DNA of 64,000 nt from Trematomus loennbergii (GCA_012861695.1 JAAOOA010000185.1:406501-470500); one strand, 5' to 3'. Positions 1 to 11,284 are shown, counted from the first letter of the stretch. Numbers and translations: made by a program. Notes: generated by a model from the sequence alone, not told the origin.

Positions 1-1603
1 GCGTTGCGGAGGAGCAGATTGCGAGTGAGGTGCCTGTTCTAAACGAACTATTCCAGCTGTTATAAAGCATTAAATAAAAAGTAAGCAAGGAATACAGAAT
101 GTTTCGTTACGTAACTTTGTTGAGAATGTGGCCATGTACATGTAATACATGGGATCATTTGCAGCGACTTGGTCATTGTGGGGAAAAATAACACCCATCC
201 TGATCGTTTCAATGAAGTTGAATACAGAATATTCATATTTGTCAGTGATTTCATGTCAATTCGGCGAACATAAACATCAATGATGATTAAATTAGGATTA
301 AAATCGGGAGAGCCGGCTCGTTCGTTTTTTCCGACTAAACAACATTATTTAAATGATTACATGTCTTATTTAGCACAGACTATGATCCTATCCGTGACAT
401 ACACTGTATGGATCTTAACAACAAGAAGTTGATTTCACATGACTCCAGTGTGGAACCCCACTGCACCCCTGGTGGATCAATGATCCATTGCAGCTGGCTT
501 CACAATAATTAAATGTATTTATCACGGGGGCGGTATCAAGTCAGACTGGGGGCCGGCCGGCTATCACGGAACGTGCACGAACCGATCACGACCCGCGCAT
601 TTTAAACTGTCCAAAATAAGACGCTTCATCTGTAGCACTAGCAGTAGCTACTGACAGGAGGAAGTGTGTGTGGCGATTGCTGGTATTCAGCGGGATATAG
701 TCATTTCCTCAGCATATGGATAAATGCAACGGGGAAGTTAACTGAAAGAAACCAAATCTGTGGATATTGCATCGAGCGACCAAGAAGCACGTCTCCGTGG
801 AGAGGACGCGCTCAGAAAGAGAGATATTCTCTACAAAACCGGGTGAGATCGCTCCTCTGGGACACGCCGGACACAAACATTTCTCTTTTTGCCGCCGACG
901 GGCGCAGGAGCAATGAACAATAATGGCCTGGATTAGGCAGTAAAGACAATTTTGGTGTATCGCAGAGCGGACTGTTTAATTTTGTTTGTGTTGTTTGGCT
1001 GGAAAATTGTCAATATAATGGATCAATGCATGAAATCTGACTCTGTTTATTTTGTTTAAGGAGTATATTGGGCGTTAACAATTCTGGTTTGCCTTTTATA
1101 ATATTATTTCATTCAAGAACCCCTTGTGCGTTTAATTAACACAGCTATTTTTGATAGTTGATCGTTACAGATGCTACAGCAGTGAGCAGGAGAGGTGGGG
1201 CTATCGTTATTTTTTCAGGAAATATTCGTATAGAGGTGATTACACGGACTCGGTTGACCCCCAGAGCGTTTCGTTTGCAAATCTATCCACCTTGGGACCC
1301 GTTATCGTTTGTGGGGTCAGTTTCTATCGGCCTCGTGTAAATAATAGGGCTATACGCACGCGAAACTATGCAGATACAAGCAGTTTTGTCCTCGTGTAAA
1401 CGGCGCCTAAGAAAGAACAAACCAATATCTAGATTTTGGGTATCCTTTTGTTGAACAGTCTGTTTAAAATGAATCGAAGCATCAGACTAAAAAAGCTTTT
1501 GAAAATAACGAATATTTCGATTAAGGTCAAAATATAATATTTGTAAATCTGACTCTGAAAGAGTCAGTGCCTCACCAGCCATGAACCTCACCGCACGTCA
1601 CTG
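1..1603. mobile_element. Right-hand part of large element E (copy 0)
   Basis: The first 1603 bases are near-identical to 32766-34376, the right end of the complete element E. The element ends at 1603 with CACGTCACTG and is followed by CTAAACAT (1604-1611), the same 8-base target duplication that flanks the complete copy. The left part lies outside the window. A possible plus-strand exon with a donor-like GTGAGATC near 842 is seen here and at 33610 and 48645, but one-base indels put its frame out of register between copies, so no protein is claimed. The end carries GCCTCACC-like subterminal motifs near 1569-1592. Confidence 0.65.
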
Positions 1604-2032
1604 CTAAACATATATAGATCTTTTAAACACGTATGAGACTAAGAAAACAATTTAAAAGAGTAAAAGGTAATCAGAGTATAAGACATACATATGATGATGA
1701 ATGATTATATGATACTTTGACAACACTGCTTTAAAAAGACAAACCGCAGTAACTACAGTGAAGTTGAGAAAGAAAGGGTTATAAGTTAACGGCTGCTGAC
1801 CAAAGTGTATAACAGATAAATAAGTTGTACAATGTAAATGTCGTGCCCTTACAGACTACACAAAAAGAGACCACCCAAACAATCTGAGCTAGGCTAGTTA
1901 GCTGTTAGCAGGCCTGGGCTAACTGCTGTTCCTGTTCTTTGTCTCATGTTTACTGAGGCGTTGTGTCTCTGTAGTGCACTCACCAGTGTTTGCAGAGGTT
2001 CTGCTGTGTTGTTGAGAAGAAGCTGCTGGATT
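1604..2032 (-). other. Intron end and truncated exon 1 of an upstream TRIM unit (copy 0)
   Basis: This stretch is collinear with the intron 5' end of TRIM copies 1 and 2 (for example 7650-8092). On the minus strand it keeps the exon 1 donor CACTG|GTGAGTGC, with the last exon base at 1984. Exon 1 stops matching at 2032, where block G begins. The coding exon of this unit would lie left of the window. No ISRE is present upstream. Confidence 0.6.
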
Positions 2033-2199
2033 ATATATGAATAATAACAAATAACTAAAAACCTAAAATAATTTGTATTATCATTCTTTCTGTATCAGAG
2101 GCTCGGGGCTAGCATGGCATCAAAGCTGTATCATGGCTACCTCCTTAACTAGCTAGCTAGCTAGCTTCAAATCAAATGTCTACCCCTGCCGTACATACT

Positions 2200-2590
2200 G
2201 ATTTTATTTTTACACAAGCCGACGTACCTCTGTAATTGGCTCTCCGTTTCCTTCCCGTTGCATCTGAAGGCTTGGACCTCTTCATAATGATAATATTGTT
2301 GCCTCTTGTTGTTGCGATCGTTGCGATCTCCGACACTTTCAGCTGGAGCTGCCGCGTCACTTTGGCTGTGAGCCGCGGTCCGTGGTGCCTGATAAGCGAC
2401 CATCCCCCACTTTCATCACTTTTACCCCGGGATTCCATTGGGTCCGTCTGCGTCGCGTCACGGCTGCGTCGCGGTTTTGGTCCGACCTCCTCCAGCGTCA
2501 TAACCCACCGGGCGCGTTTCAGAAGCGTTTCAGAAGCAGAGCATCTTGCATGCCGGCTCGCAGTTTTTGTTGATTTGGGCATATTTCCTG
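2200..2590 (-). promoter_or_regulatory. CpG-rich stretch with possible minus-strand first exon
   Basis: About 190 bases here hold roughly 20 CpG dinucleotides, whereas most of the window is CpG-poor. On the minus strand an ATG at 2285 opens a basic peptide beginning MKRSKPSDATGRKRRA and reaches a donor CAGAG|GTACGTCGG, with the last exon base at 2228. The same ATG, frame and donor occur at 35084-35024 and 49756-49699, and the only length change between copies is three bases. The peptide resembles the basic start of some hAT (TTF or ZMYM-like) transposases, but that is a weak impression. It could also be an unrelated CpG-island promoter. Confidence 0.35.
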
Positions 2591-2888
2591 GACAGGCTAA
2601 TTTGTGCAGACAAAGTTAATAATAATTGTAATATTCCAGTTATAAACGACATGAATCAAAGATGTGTTGCTGTATTTTAGTGGTAAAAAAATGCATTCAT
2701 CATCATATTATTCTACATATATCATTTGCACAGTGCCTGTAAACCGGAGGAGAACGCTGGCATTTCTCCTCCTTGAAAGACTACGGAGGGATAGGGTCTG
2801 CAAATTAGTTTATTTTGGGGATTGACTGGATGCTCTGACCGGTCCACTTCCTGCCCGGCGCTATGCAACGCCTCGCGTCGAAAATAGA

Positions 2889-3010
2889 CTTCAAGGTTCT
2901 TTATTGTCAAACTAACATAGCTACAGAGTAATTATGTCGTTGAAAATCTTAGATCACAGGCTTCTCCAACAACGCAAACAATAATACAGATAAGCAGACA
3001 ATATTAAAAC
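2889..3010 (-). mobile_element. Non-LTR retrotransposon 3'-end remnant
   Basis: A TTCAAGGTTC repeat followed by TTTATTGTCAAACTAACATA is typical of a fish LINE tail read from its 3' end, which implies minus-strand orientation. Related tails occur at about 35692, 36428, 50370 and 51107, the latter ones inside the duplicated segment of block G. There is no coding sequence. The clade is not assigned. Confidence 0.4.
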
Positions 3011-3560
3011 AATATTAAAATATACTATATTAAAAGTAATACAAAAAGAAAAATAGTTTCACGTTATCATGAAATTAATATCTATATCTTTTTTACTATA
3101 CTTGCACTGCTTACCGTTTTTACTTTATATATCTTAGCATATTCATACACACTGTTAATACTGTTCATACTGCTCATAGGCTACTGTGTATATCTGTACT
3201 CATAGCTGGTTAGACTTCCAGAGAAAAGTACTTCAAACTGCACTGGAGTGCAACTATCTGGAACTATATCAAAGACAAATACACACCGAGGCCGATGAAG
3301 ATTGTGTCGCTGTTTTCGCAAGAAATCTGAAGTGGAGCGTGACAAAATTGTTCACTTTTCATTGTTCAGAATCAACAATCATTAATCTGATTTTCCAAGG
3401 TACAAGATCTGAGTACTTCTACTTTTACTCAAGTACAAGACCTGAGTACTTCTCCCACCTCCGGTCTCTTCTAACTCTCAGCACGAAAGCTAATAAGCGA
3501 ATTACAAAGTGTTTAATTCGCTGTAATTCCACGCCCTTTAACACCGTTTTGTTTCCCCAG

Positions 3561-4105
3561 ACGAAGACGAGGATTTCGAAGACGACGAGTGGGACGACTA
3601 GTGAAGAAATCTGTCCTCTGCACACGAACCGCTGACACTAAAATATGGTCTGGTTGGTTGTTTTTGTGTGGCATCTTTCCGTTATTTCCTGCAAGAGGAA
3701 ACATCTCCAACGCTCTGGTCCCTATTTCAAATATCACGTCATGCAGAGAAAAAAAAAGATGGATATAATTCATCCTCTTCCCTCCAGTTAACAAACTATC
3801 ATTTATGCAATGCGACTGTACATGCCTCCTCATGGAGAATCATTTAAAAAAAAAAAGAAGCAAATAATAAATAAACCAAATGTGGCATTTGCAAGCAGCT
3901 TGTGGTTCGGCGATGCCTGAGATCCTCCGTGTGTAAACGGAAAAATAAATAGCCGACGCTCGTTTTAACTGTTCGAGTTTTTACCGTCCTCCAGCGAGGC
4001 TGAAAGCTGCATCGAATGCCGAGATGCGACAGTGAGCCTGTGAAAAGGGTTGGGAGGGGGAGGGCAATGAAAATACTAAATTGTATACTTAAATAAATGT
4101 TAATA
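3561..4105 (+). pseudogene. Possible last exon of an unrecognised gene, acidic C-terminus
   Basis: A pyrimidine-rich tract ending TTTTGTTTCCCCAG precedes an open stretch that reads EDEDFEDDEWDD and stops at TAG 3599-3601. About 490 bases of possible 3' untranslated region follow, with AATAAA near 4092. The copies at 37109-37152 and 51828-51871 keep the acceptor and the stop and differ by a whole Asp codon. Neighbouring DNA has many one-base indels, so the in-frame change hints at former coding constraint. I do not recognise the parent protein. It could be a gene fragment captured with block G. Confidence 0.35.
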
Positions 4106-4497
4106 TTTACAGAGAAATGTGTGTCTTGTTATTTGTTAAAGTGGTTCTACTTCAGAGGGGATGAAGAGTCCTTGAGTCCAGTTTGGTGCTAAAATCAACA
4201 TTCATTTTATGTTTCTGTAAAGAGACATTTTACACAGGTATCGACCCAGAACTGGCCCCCATTAAAGTCAGCGTTAATTATTTTCAATGAGTGTCGGCTG
4301 TTTAAAACCATGAGGAAACAGTAGGTAGTTGCAGGGAAGCTTAACACAACATGACTACAGGTCTAGTTGAATACTCGATGCTGATTGGTCAATTTGGAAC
4401 ATTCTGTGGTCTGCTCTGTATCACTAGTAGACCAGACGTTCTTGAGTATGTCTTTTTTCTTTCGTCGGGAACAGATCCTCTGACAATAATAGTTTAT

Positions 4498-5248
4498 AGT
4501 AGTTTGTGGGAGAGTGTAGCCTTTGCAACAAAAACCTATACAACACACTGCAGGGAAGGCAAAACCCAAAGAGCATAATAGGGTCTCCATGAAGTTTGTG
4601 ATTTCAGAATGAGCTTGAAACTAAAAAACAGGCAAAAAACGCATTAAAGACAATCTAGATACTATCACTAATTACACTTAGATCTCATTGTGCTCCTTTG
4701 TTCCTGTAAACTGTTTCAGCAGACTGTCCAGTTATTATACACAGCAACATGATCATACACTACCTACCATCTCAGATTTAAAAGGGTATTTGAGTTCTCT
4801 GAGAATAGCTGATGGGGTTTTTAATCAGATGTTGTCATAAACACATGAACTGCTTTTTTTACTTGATTCCAAATAAATACAATAAAGTTTAATCAGAATG
4901 TATTTTTATTTCTTAAAAGAAAACAATTCAAAAACTTTGTGTTTTTCAAAAAATGCTGTTTTGCTAAATATTATTAAAGGATAAGACAAATACTGTTGTC
5001 TCTGAAACATAGCATTCATGAAAGTACAAACGCTTGTATGTCGTACGTTGGCTTTTACAGTCCTGAAGGAAGTTGATACAGTTTAAAGATTTTAAGAGAT
5101 CATTTGAATCAAAGAAAAACATTAACAGAAAAGAAAATATACTTTTAATAAAAATCTGGTATAACAATGTATAGAGGGGCATCCCCCAAAAGACATATTT
5201 TATCACATGAAATGATAGCGAACCCGTGTGAAACATCAAATGGTTGTT
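4498..5248 (-). other. 3' flank and probable 3' UTR of TRIM copy 1
   Basis: This segment is shared by all five units downstream of the TRIM stop. On the minus strand a polyadenylation signal AATAAA is present at 4910-4905, about 340 bases past the stop. No other gene is seen. The part near 4500-4600 resembles a degenerate MITE end that also occurs in TRIM intron 1. Confidence 0.5.
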
Positions 5249-6887
5249 CTACTCAGTGTGATTGACAGGAGAGATGATCAGAGGGGCAGAGTTTTTACCA
5301 CCATCATTATGACCAGTACTAAATAATGGGTAGAGTTTCTCTTTGAAGCAGCAGCCAGTGAAGGAGTAGATCAGAGCTGCAGCATCAACATCATAAAAGG
5401 AGACCAGACCCTCCTCATAATCCACAAACACCCCCACCTTCTGAGGCTGAGACTTCAGAGAGAGACGGACTGAAGGACCAGCACCCGCTTGGTACTCATT
5501 TTCATTCCTCAACCTATCATCCAGTAACCATTCTGAGGAGAAGGTGTGATGCTTCCCTTCCTGTTGATCGACTCTCTGGCCACTCCTAGAATCCACCTAG
5601 TCTTCCCTTTAACCTGAACCTCGCAATAAAATCTTCCTGAAGAGAAACTCTGCTTTGCTAAGACACAAGCACAATAATCAAATCTCTCAGGATTGTCTGG
5701 GAGATTCTTCTCACATCACCATGTGTAACTTGTTTTCCATCATCAGACAGGATGAGGTTGGGATGTGCTGTATCAGGATCAAGAGTCACCTCCCTCATAC
5801 TGCTGGACCCTCTTCAGCTCCACCTCAGAGAGCTTCTTCATCTGTTTACTGAGCGTCTCCTCCAGCTGAGTCACAGCTCTCCTCACAGTCCCCTCATATG
5901 AAGGTGGACGGACCCTGACTTCTGTCCAGTTCTTGGTGGGTGGAGCAGCGTTCAGGGACGTGAAGCTTTGGAGGAGGTGGAGCTGGTCTTCAGAGCGTGA
6001 GAGCTGCTCCACCTCAGAGCTTCTCTTCTTCAGCTCAGAGATTTCCTGTTCCAGCTCTTTGATGAAGCCTTCAGCCTGTTCCTCTGTCTCTCTCTGCTTC
6101 TCTTTGATGGTGTCGATGAGCTCGGCCTGGCTTCTCTCAACAGACTCCTTCAGAGCGGTGAAGACCTGAACACCATCTGCTATCTCTCTGTCTGCTCCTT
6201 CCTTACTGAGCTCCACTGAGCGATTCATCTCCTGAATCTTCAGTCGTCTCTTCTGGATCATCTGCTGAATTTCAGCCTCTGTCTTCCCCAGCTCAGCCTT
6301 CTTTCCTTCATATCCTTCTTTCAGAGGAACAACATCATGTGTCTTGTGGTCTAAAACACTGCAGAGCATGCAGACACACACCTGGTCGGTCTTACAGAAC
6401 AGCTCCAGCAGTTTATCGTGCTTCATACACATCCTGCTTTCCAGGTTCTCCTCAGGGTCGATCAGCTGATGTTTCTTCAGGCCTGGCCTTGTCAGGTGAG
6501 GCTCCAGGTGAGTCTCACAGTAGGACTCCAGACACACCAGGCAGGACTTCAGGGCCTTCAGTCTGGTTCCAGTGCAGACGTCACAGGGAACTTCTCCTGG
6601 TTTGACAACGTGTTGCTCTGAGCTGCTGCTGCTGGCTTCCTGTTGAGCTGACTGTCTGAACTGAGCAGCCATCTCAGAGATGAAGTGTTGACCCGCAGTT
6701 CAGGCTTTATGTTGAACACCTCTTTGCAGTTAGGACACTGACTCGGGACATTTCTATCCCAGTGTTCAGAGATGCAGGCTTTACAGAAGTTGTGTCCACA
6801 TGGTGTGCTGACTGGATCAGTGAACACATCCAGACAGATGGAGCACAGAAACTGATCTTCAGTCAGCAGACAGCTGGCAGCAGACAT
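5249..6887 (-). pseudogene. TRIM copy 1: RING/B-box/coiled-coil/B30.2 E3 ubiquitin ligase-like, frame broken
   Basis: TRIM proteins of this layout are E3 ubiquitin ligases, many of them antiviral in fish. The start is ATG 6887, two bases after a splice acceptor (TTCTTACAG|AC), so the upstream in-frame residues are intron. The RING C3HC4 reads CSIC...CGHNFCKAC...CPNC. B-box 1 and B-box 2 follow, with CMKHDKLLELFC in the second. The coiled coil lies around residues 190-310 and PRY-SPRY runs to the stop at 5251-5249 (PVNHTE). The frame breaks near 6690 (one base lost after the RING), near 5788 (two bases lost at the end of the coiled coil) and near 5515 in SPRY. Undamaged length would be about 545 codons, typical for the family. 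It keeps an apparently intact exon 1 and ISRE upstream, so it may be transcribed. Confidence 0.8.
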
Positions 6888-8045
6888 GTCTGTAAGAACA
6901 AACAAGGTTTTAACTAAATGTAGTAGAGAATACGGTATGCATACTGGATGTAAAAAGCTGACACTAAAGTTCACTGCTTGCTTTAAAAGTTAAATACTAT
7001 CCATAATGTGTTAAACATGTAGATCATTTTACAGTTTGATAAATGTCCTGCTATAACTCTGTGGCCCATAAACAACACATGACCACAACTCAATTATTAT
7101 TTGAAAAGACTAATCCATCAGAATATATGTAATCATAGCCTCTGATCCCTGCCTGCTACCAGTCACTTCAATGACTGAAGCATGTGGCTATTAGCTGCTT
7201 GTTAGTTATTCAAAGAGAAGGACCACATGGATGTTAGCCTCTGCAGACCATTTACATGCACAGAAACCTATAGAACACTACAGGAAAGGGAAAACCCTAA
7301 AAGAATAAGAGGGCTTCTTAAAAAATCTCCCTGAGAGGAATTCCTGAGGTTTTGAGTTTATACCTGATGTTGAAACATTGTCAATTATCAGCTTTTGTTA
7401 TATTTAACAAAGTAATAAAGAAAGTAAAATACGATCTAAAATGCAGGAACAGAGCAACTTCATCCTCAGAGGATAAAGAGGGTCTGCACCCCGAACACAG
7501 CTCACATTCCCACTATGTAGAAGAAAGAAACAGTCTACTAATCCTACCCATACATTCTGTTAGACATTATCTAAACATTCCCACCACCACACCATAAAAC
7601 CTCCCAGTCCTTAGCCATTTGCAAATCCACCTTTTGCCCTCTGAAATGTAAAACCTAAACACATATATATATATATATATTTATATCTGTTAAAGAAATA
7701 TAACTAAAAATGCAATTTAACAGAGCAAAAGGCAATCAGAGTACAAGACATATGATGATGAATGATTATATGATAATTTGACACAACACTGCTTTCAAAG
7801 ACAGACAGCAGTAACTACAGAGAAGTTGAGAAAGAAAGGGTTATAAGTTAACGGCTGCTGACCAAAGTGTATAACAGATAAATAAGTTGTACAATGTAAA
7901 TGTCGTGCCCTTACAGACTACACAAAAAGAAACCTCCCAAACAATCTGAGCTAGGCTAGTTAGCTGTTAGCAGGCCTGGGCTAACTGCTGTTCCTGTTCT
8001 TTGTCTCGTGTTTAGTGAGGCGTTGTGTCTCTGTAGTGCACTCAC
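6888..8045 (-). other. Intron 1 of TRIM copy 1
   Basis: The intron is bounded by GTGAGTGC at 8045 and TTCTTACAG ending at 6890-6888 (minus strand). It holds a degenerate MITE end (about 7200-7310), an AT microsatellite (about 7662-7681) and no coding sequence. The sequence CCTAAACACATATAT near 7650 is the empty version of the site where element E sits in type B units. Confidence 0.5.
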
Positions 8046-8151
8046 CAGTGTTTGCAGAGGTTCTGCTGTGTTGTTGAGAAGAAGCTGCTGGATTCAGTTG
8101 TTTCTTCAGAGAAACAGAGACGCTGTCTGGACCGCAGCTCTGCTCTCACTA
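8046..8151 (-). ncRNA. Predicted 5' non-coding exon 1 of TRIM copy 1
   Basis: On the minus strand a donor CACTG|GTGAGTGC lies at 8046|8045, upstream of the coding-exon acceptor at 6888. The exon has no in-frame use with the TRIM start and would be 5' UTR. Its 5' end is a guess: transcription probably starts between the ISRE at 8152-8168 and about 8100. The same exon is seen at 14140, 34779, 49454 and 58280 onward. Confidence 0.45.
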
Positions 8152-8168
8152 AGTTTCACTTTCGTTTC
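8152..8168 (-). promoter_or_regulatory. Interferon-stimulated response element (ISRE) of TRIM copy 1
   Basis: The plus strand reads AGTTTCACTTTCGTTTC, which fits the ISRE consensus AGTTTCNNTTTCNY and extends it by a further TTTC. ISREs bind ISGF3 and IRF factors. It lies about 106 bases upstream of the exon 1 donor, a usual distance for fish interferon-induced genes. The identical 17-mer is at 14246-14262. Confidence 0.7.
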
Positions 8169-8911
8169 TGTGAAGTTGAAGCTCTCCTGTTTCAGTGCTC
8201 CTCCTCAGTGTAGCTCTGTGAGTGAGGGTGTATCACTCTCTGGGAGGACATTAACACAGCTTTGTAACAAGAGGAGGTTTGACATTATGTTTACCATGTT
8301 TTTTTTAAACGAGAAAAAGTTACGATGGAAAACTTTTGTCACAAATAGGCCTCACTGTGATTTTGAGGTTTTACAATAAAACACCTCTTTAAAATAACTA
8401 AAAGCAGATAAATAGAGGTCTGTAAATTAAGTAAAAGTGTCTCAATCAGAGAGTAGCAGGTCTAAATTACCTTCCACCACTTGAATATCAATAGTGTCTG
8501 AGAAAACACATGATAATGTACATATACTGTGTACATACATGATGTATTATCATCACTTTTATTTTCATTCATGACTTTGTAAATCTCAAGTTTGAACATT
8601 TAGGAAACAAGTCTGGTTTATTCCACCGATGTATGCATGTACTTCGTTTTATTATAAGTTCAATGAAACAGTTATTTATGAAAAGCGTGCATCAGGCTGC
8701 AGTGGGTTAGTTCCTCCACAAGAGGGCGGCCTCAGCTCTCTCTCATTTTCTACAGACTCTGGTTTTGGGTTCATATCATCTTCTCAAACACAACTAAACT
8801 GCACATCTTTACTTTCAATCATTTACATCCATTTGGGAACCATATCACTTCCACAAGACCTTTACATCATGCATTAATAAACAGTTTGACCAACTTCTGC
8901 AGGTCCATATT

Positions 8912-9060
8912 AAGAGAAGATAAGATAAGATAAGATGGACCTTTATTAATCCCCGTGGGGAAACTCAGTAGTTTAACAGCAACAGGGTAAGAATGAAAAA
9001 CAGGAGATTCACACAGATGAATACGATTAAGGATAAAAATGTAAAATGATAAAATAACTA
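8912..9060 (-). mobile_element. LINE 3'-end remnant with GATAA microsatellite
   Basis: Repeats of AAGAT followed by GGACCTTTATTAATCCCC and GTGGGGAAACTCAG look like the reverse complement of a fish non-LTR retrotransposon 3' end. The sister unit has the same remnant at about 18062-18210 with fewer AAGAT repeats. It has no coding capacity. Confidence 0.4.
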
Positions 9061-9544
9061 TAAAATAAGAAATGAATTCAAATGAACATATACACATGGG
9101 TACATATTATTTACATGTGTGTGTGAAAACAGTGTGTATTTTATGTCCACGAATTGTGCCATTGTAGAACTTGTTTTATATATAGTTGGTATACTATTTT
9201 TTGAATACTGTTATTATAAAATCTATTTTTTGGGAATAGGGAGTACATTAATCCTTGGTTTTTCCTCTGGTAAGAAATATAGAAGATTTTAAGGCCATTC
9301 AGTATGTGTTTTATTTTACAATTATTGCTAAAATGAGTTAAACATTTCACTGTGCACATGTTTGAAATACTCAGCAGCGTGTAAGAGCCATTTGACAATG
9401 TGTGCCCGACAATAGTAGAGAAACCACCCCCCCCCCCTAAAAAACCCACCCTCCAAGGATGTGGAGCTAATGTCACCCCATCGGACCACAAACGGTGTAA
9501 CTGTGTGTGTTGATGGATCCATAACATTGTGCGACCTTTTCCAT

Positions 9545-9725
9545 ACTCAATCAATAAAGTACTTCTTATCGTACTTCTTTACTCAATCAATAAAGTATAC
9601 GTACTTCTTAATATACTAATCAATAAGTACTTCTTATCGTACTTCTTAATATACTCAATCAATAAAGTACTTCTTATTGTACTTCTTAATATACTCAATC
9701 AATAAGTACTTCTTATCATACATTG
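9545..9725. repeat. Minisatellite, units of about 40 bases
   Basis: The motif ACTCAATCAATAAAGTACTT followed by CTTATCGTACTTCTTAATAT repeats four to five times with small indels. The paralogous array is at 18688-18845. The units contain AATAAA but show no gene context. Confidence 0.7.
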
Positions 9726-10495
9726 TGGGGACTCCAAACACTGGGTAGTCATAATAGAAACCAATTTAATACATACTTTTTTTGTAATATTGAATGTACC
9801 GTCTAATGACACCCTTTAAAGGATATGAGAGTGTGTGCGTGTGCGCGTGTGCGTGTGTTCTCTCAGCTCTGCAACGCCGCCCCCCACGAGCTGGAGCCCA
9901 TCGTGGGTCAGGCTGCAGCTCAGCAAATCCACAGCTTCTTCCACAAACCCACTGCTGCTGGAACCTGAGCTCTCAGAGTCTGGGGTCTGATTTTCTGGTT
10001 GTTTGCTTAGTAAGGACATATGAAGCTCATTTTCAGGTTCACATATGTATTTAGTGCCTCTGCTGTGACGTGTTTCTAGGCTTTAATGTTCAAAAAGGTC
10101 TTATTTCATGTTAAACCCCAATATAATTCAACATGAACCCTCCTTTATTGTAAGATCACACGATAAATAATATAATACAACTGCTACCCTGCTGCTAATT
10201 TTGTTTATTAGATTCTTTTCATTTAAACCTGTGTAACTATGGTTCTAGCCTTGAATGACCCTTTACTGTGATCAAACCAGCCTAATGGGGTCCTATATTA
10301 TGGTCATTTTCAGGTTCATATATGTATTTGGTGGCTCCACTGTGACATGTTTCCATGCTTTAATGTTCAAAAAGCTCTTCATTCTTCCCAGTCTTCTCTT
10401 ATTGGTTAGCTGGCCGGCTCTGTTGTGATTTGGCAACGGCTTAGGTATGTCCCGCCCCTTATCACGTACAATGTGTTGGAGCGCAAATTTACATG

Positions 10496-11284
10496 CAACA
10501 AAAACCTATACAACACACTGCAGGGAAGGCAAACCCCAAAGAGCATAATAGGGTCTCCATGAAGTTTGTGATTTCAGAATGAGCTTGAAACTAAAAAACA
10601 GGCAAAAAACGCTTTAAAGACAATCTAGATACTATCACTAATTACACTTAGATCTCATTGTGCTCCTTTGTTCCTGTAAACTGTTTCAGCAGACTGTCCA
10701 GTTATTATACACAGCGACATGATCATACACTACCTACCATCTCAGATTTAAAAGGGTATTTGAGTTCTCTGAGAATAGCTGATGGGGTTTTTAATCAGAT
10801 GTTGTCATAAACACATGAACTGCTTTTTTTACTTGATTCCAAATAAATACAATAAAGTTTAATCAGAATGTATTTTTATTTCTTAAAAGAAAAGATACAA
10901 TTAAAAAACTTTTGTGTTTTTCAAAAAATGCTGTTTTGCTAAATATTCATTTAAACAAGGATAAGACAAATACTGTTGTCTCTGAAACATAGACATTCAT
11001 GAAAGTACAAACGCTTGTATGTCGTACGTTGGATTTTACAGTCTTGAAGGAAGTTGATACAGTTTAAAAGATTTTAAGAGATCATTTGAATCATCGCAGT
11101 TGATTGGTTTCATGTTGTTTGTAACAATGTGACACATCAAAGAAAAACATTAACAGAAAAGAAAATAATGTATTTTTTATAAAAAATCTGGTATAACAAT
11201 GTATAGAGGGGGCATCCCCCCAAAAGACATACATTTATCACATGAAATGATAGCGAACCCCGTGTGAAACATCAAATGGTTGTT
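10496..11284 (-). other. 3' flank of TRIM copy 2
   Basis: Collinear with 4510-5248. A 47-base segment near 11093-11140 is absent from the other four copies and is bounded by ATCA on both sides, so it was either gained here or lost in the others through microhomology. No gene is seen. Confidence 0.45.

Larger units (their letters stand above)
2033..4497. repeat. Block G, first copy (2.47 kb, low-copy segmental repeat)
   Basis: This block recurs at 34828-38040 and 49503-52762 and always starts at the same point inside TRIM exon 1. In order it holds a TAGC microsatellite (2149-2164), a CpG-rich stretch (about 2200-2580), a LINE 3'-end remnant (about 2889-3010), a 33-base minisatellite with two units (about 3400-3455), an acidic exon candidate (3561-3601) and a moderately repetitive tail (about 4140-4497). 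Unlike the other two copies, this one lacks the internal 0.7-kb tandem duplication. I see no terminal inverted repeats, so it is not clearly a transposon. Confidence 0.6.
8300..10495. repeat. Block D: spacer between TRIM copies 1 and 2
   Basis: This non-coding spacer is collinear with 14400-20130 once later insertions there are removed. It holds a LINE 3'-end remnant with a GATAA-type microsatellite (about 8915-9060), a C homopolymer (near 9428), a minisatellite of about 40-base units (about 9545-9725), a GT/GC microsatellite (about 9829-9860) and two diverged direct repeats of one MITE-like motif (about 10020-10110 and 10300-10380). A minus-strand open frame near 9816-10019 belongs to this repeat and is not called as a gene. 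Confidence 0.5.

Noticed and set aside
5933..6605. Plus-strand open frames across all TRIM copies (for example 5933-6169, 6339-6605)
   Set aside because: They are shadows of the coiled-coil and B-box coding sequence on the opposite strand; the repeats keep them only because the copies are paralogous.
7352..7597. Open frame in TRIM intron 1, repeated at 13447 and 57148
   Set aside because: Lies between the donor and acceptor of intron 1, has no known motif, and is shared only because the units are duplicates.
9545..9725. Possible CRISPR-like array
   Set aside because: Units are contiguous with no unique spacers, in a fish genome; it is a minisatellite.
9816..10019. Ser-rich minus-strand frame in the spacer, also at 19365
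   Set aside because: Belongs to a dispersed repeat and begins or ends within a GT microsatellite; no splice or promoter context.
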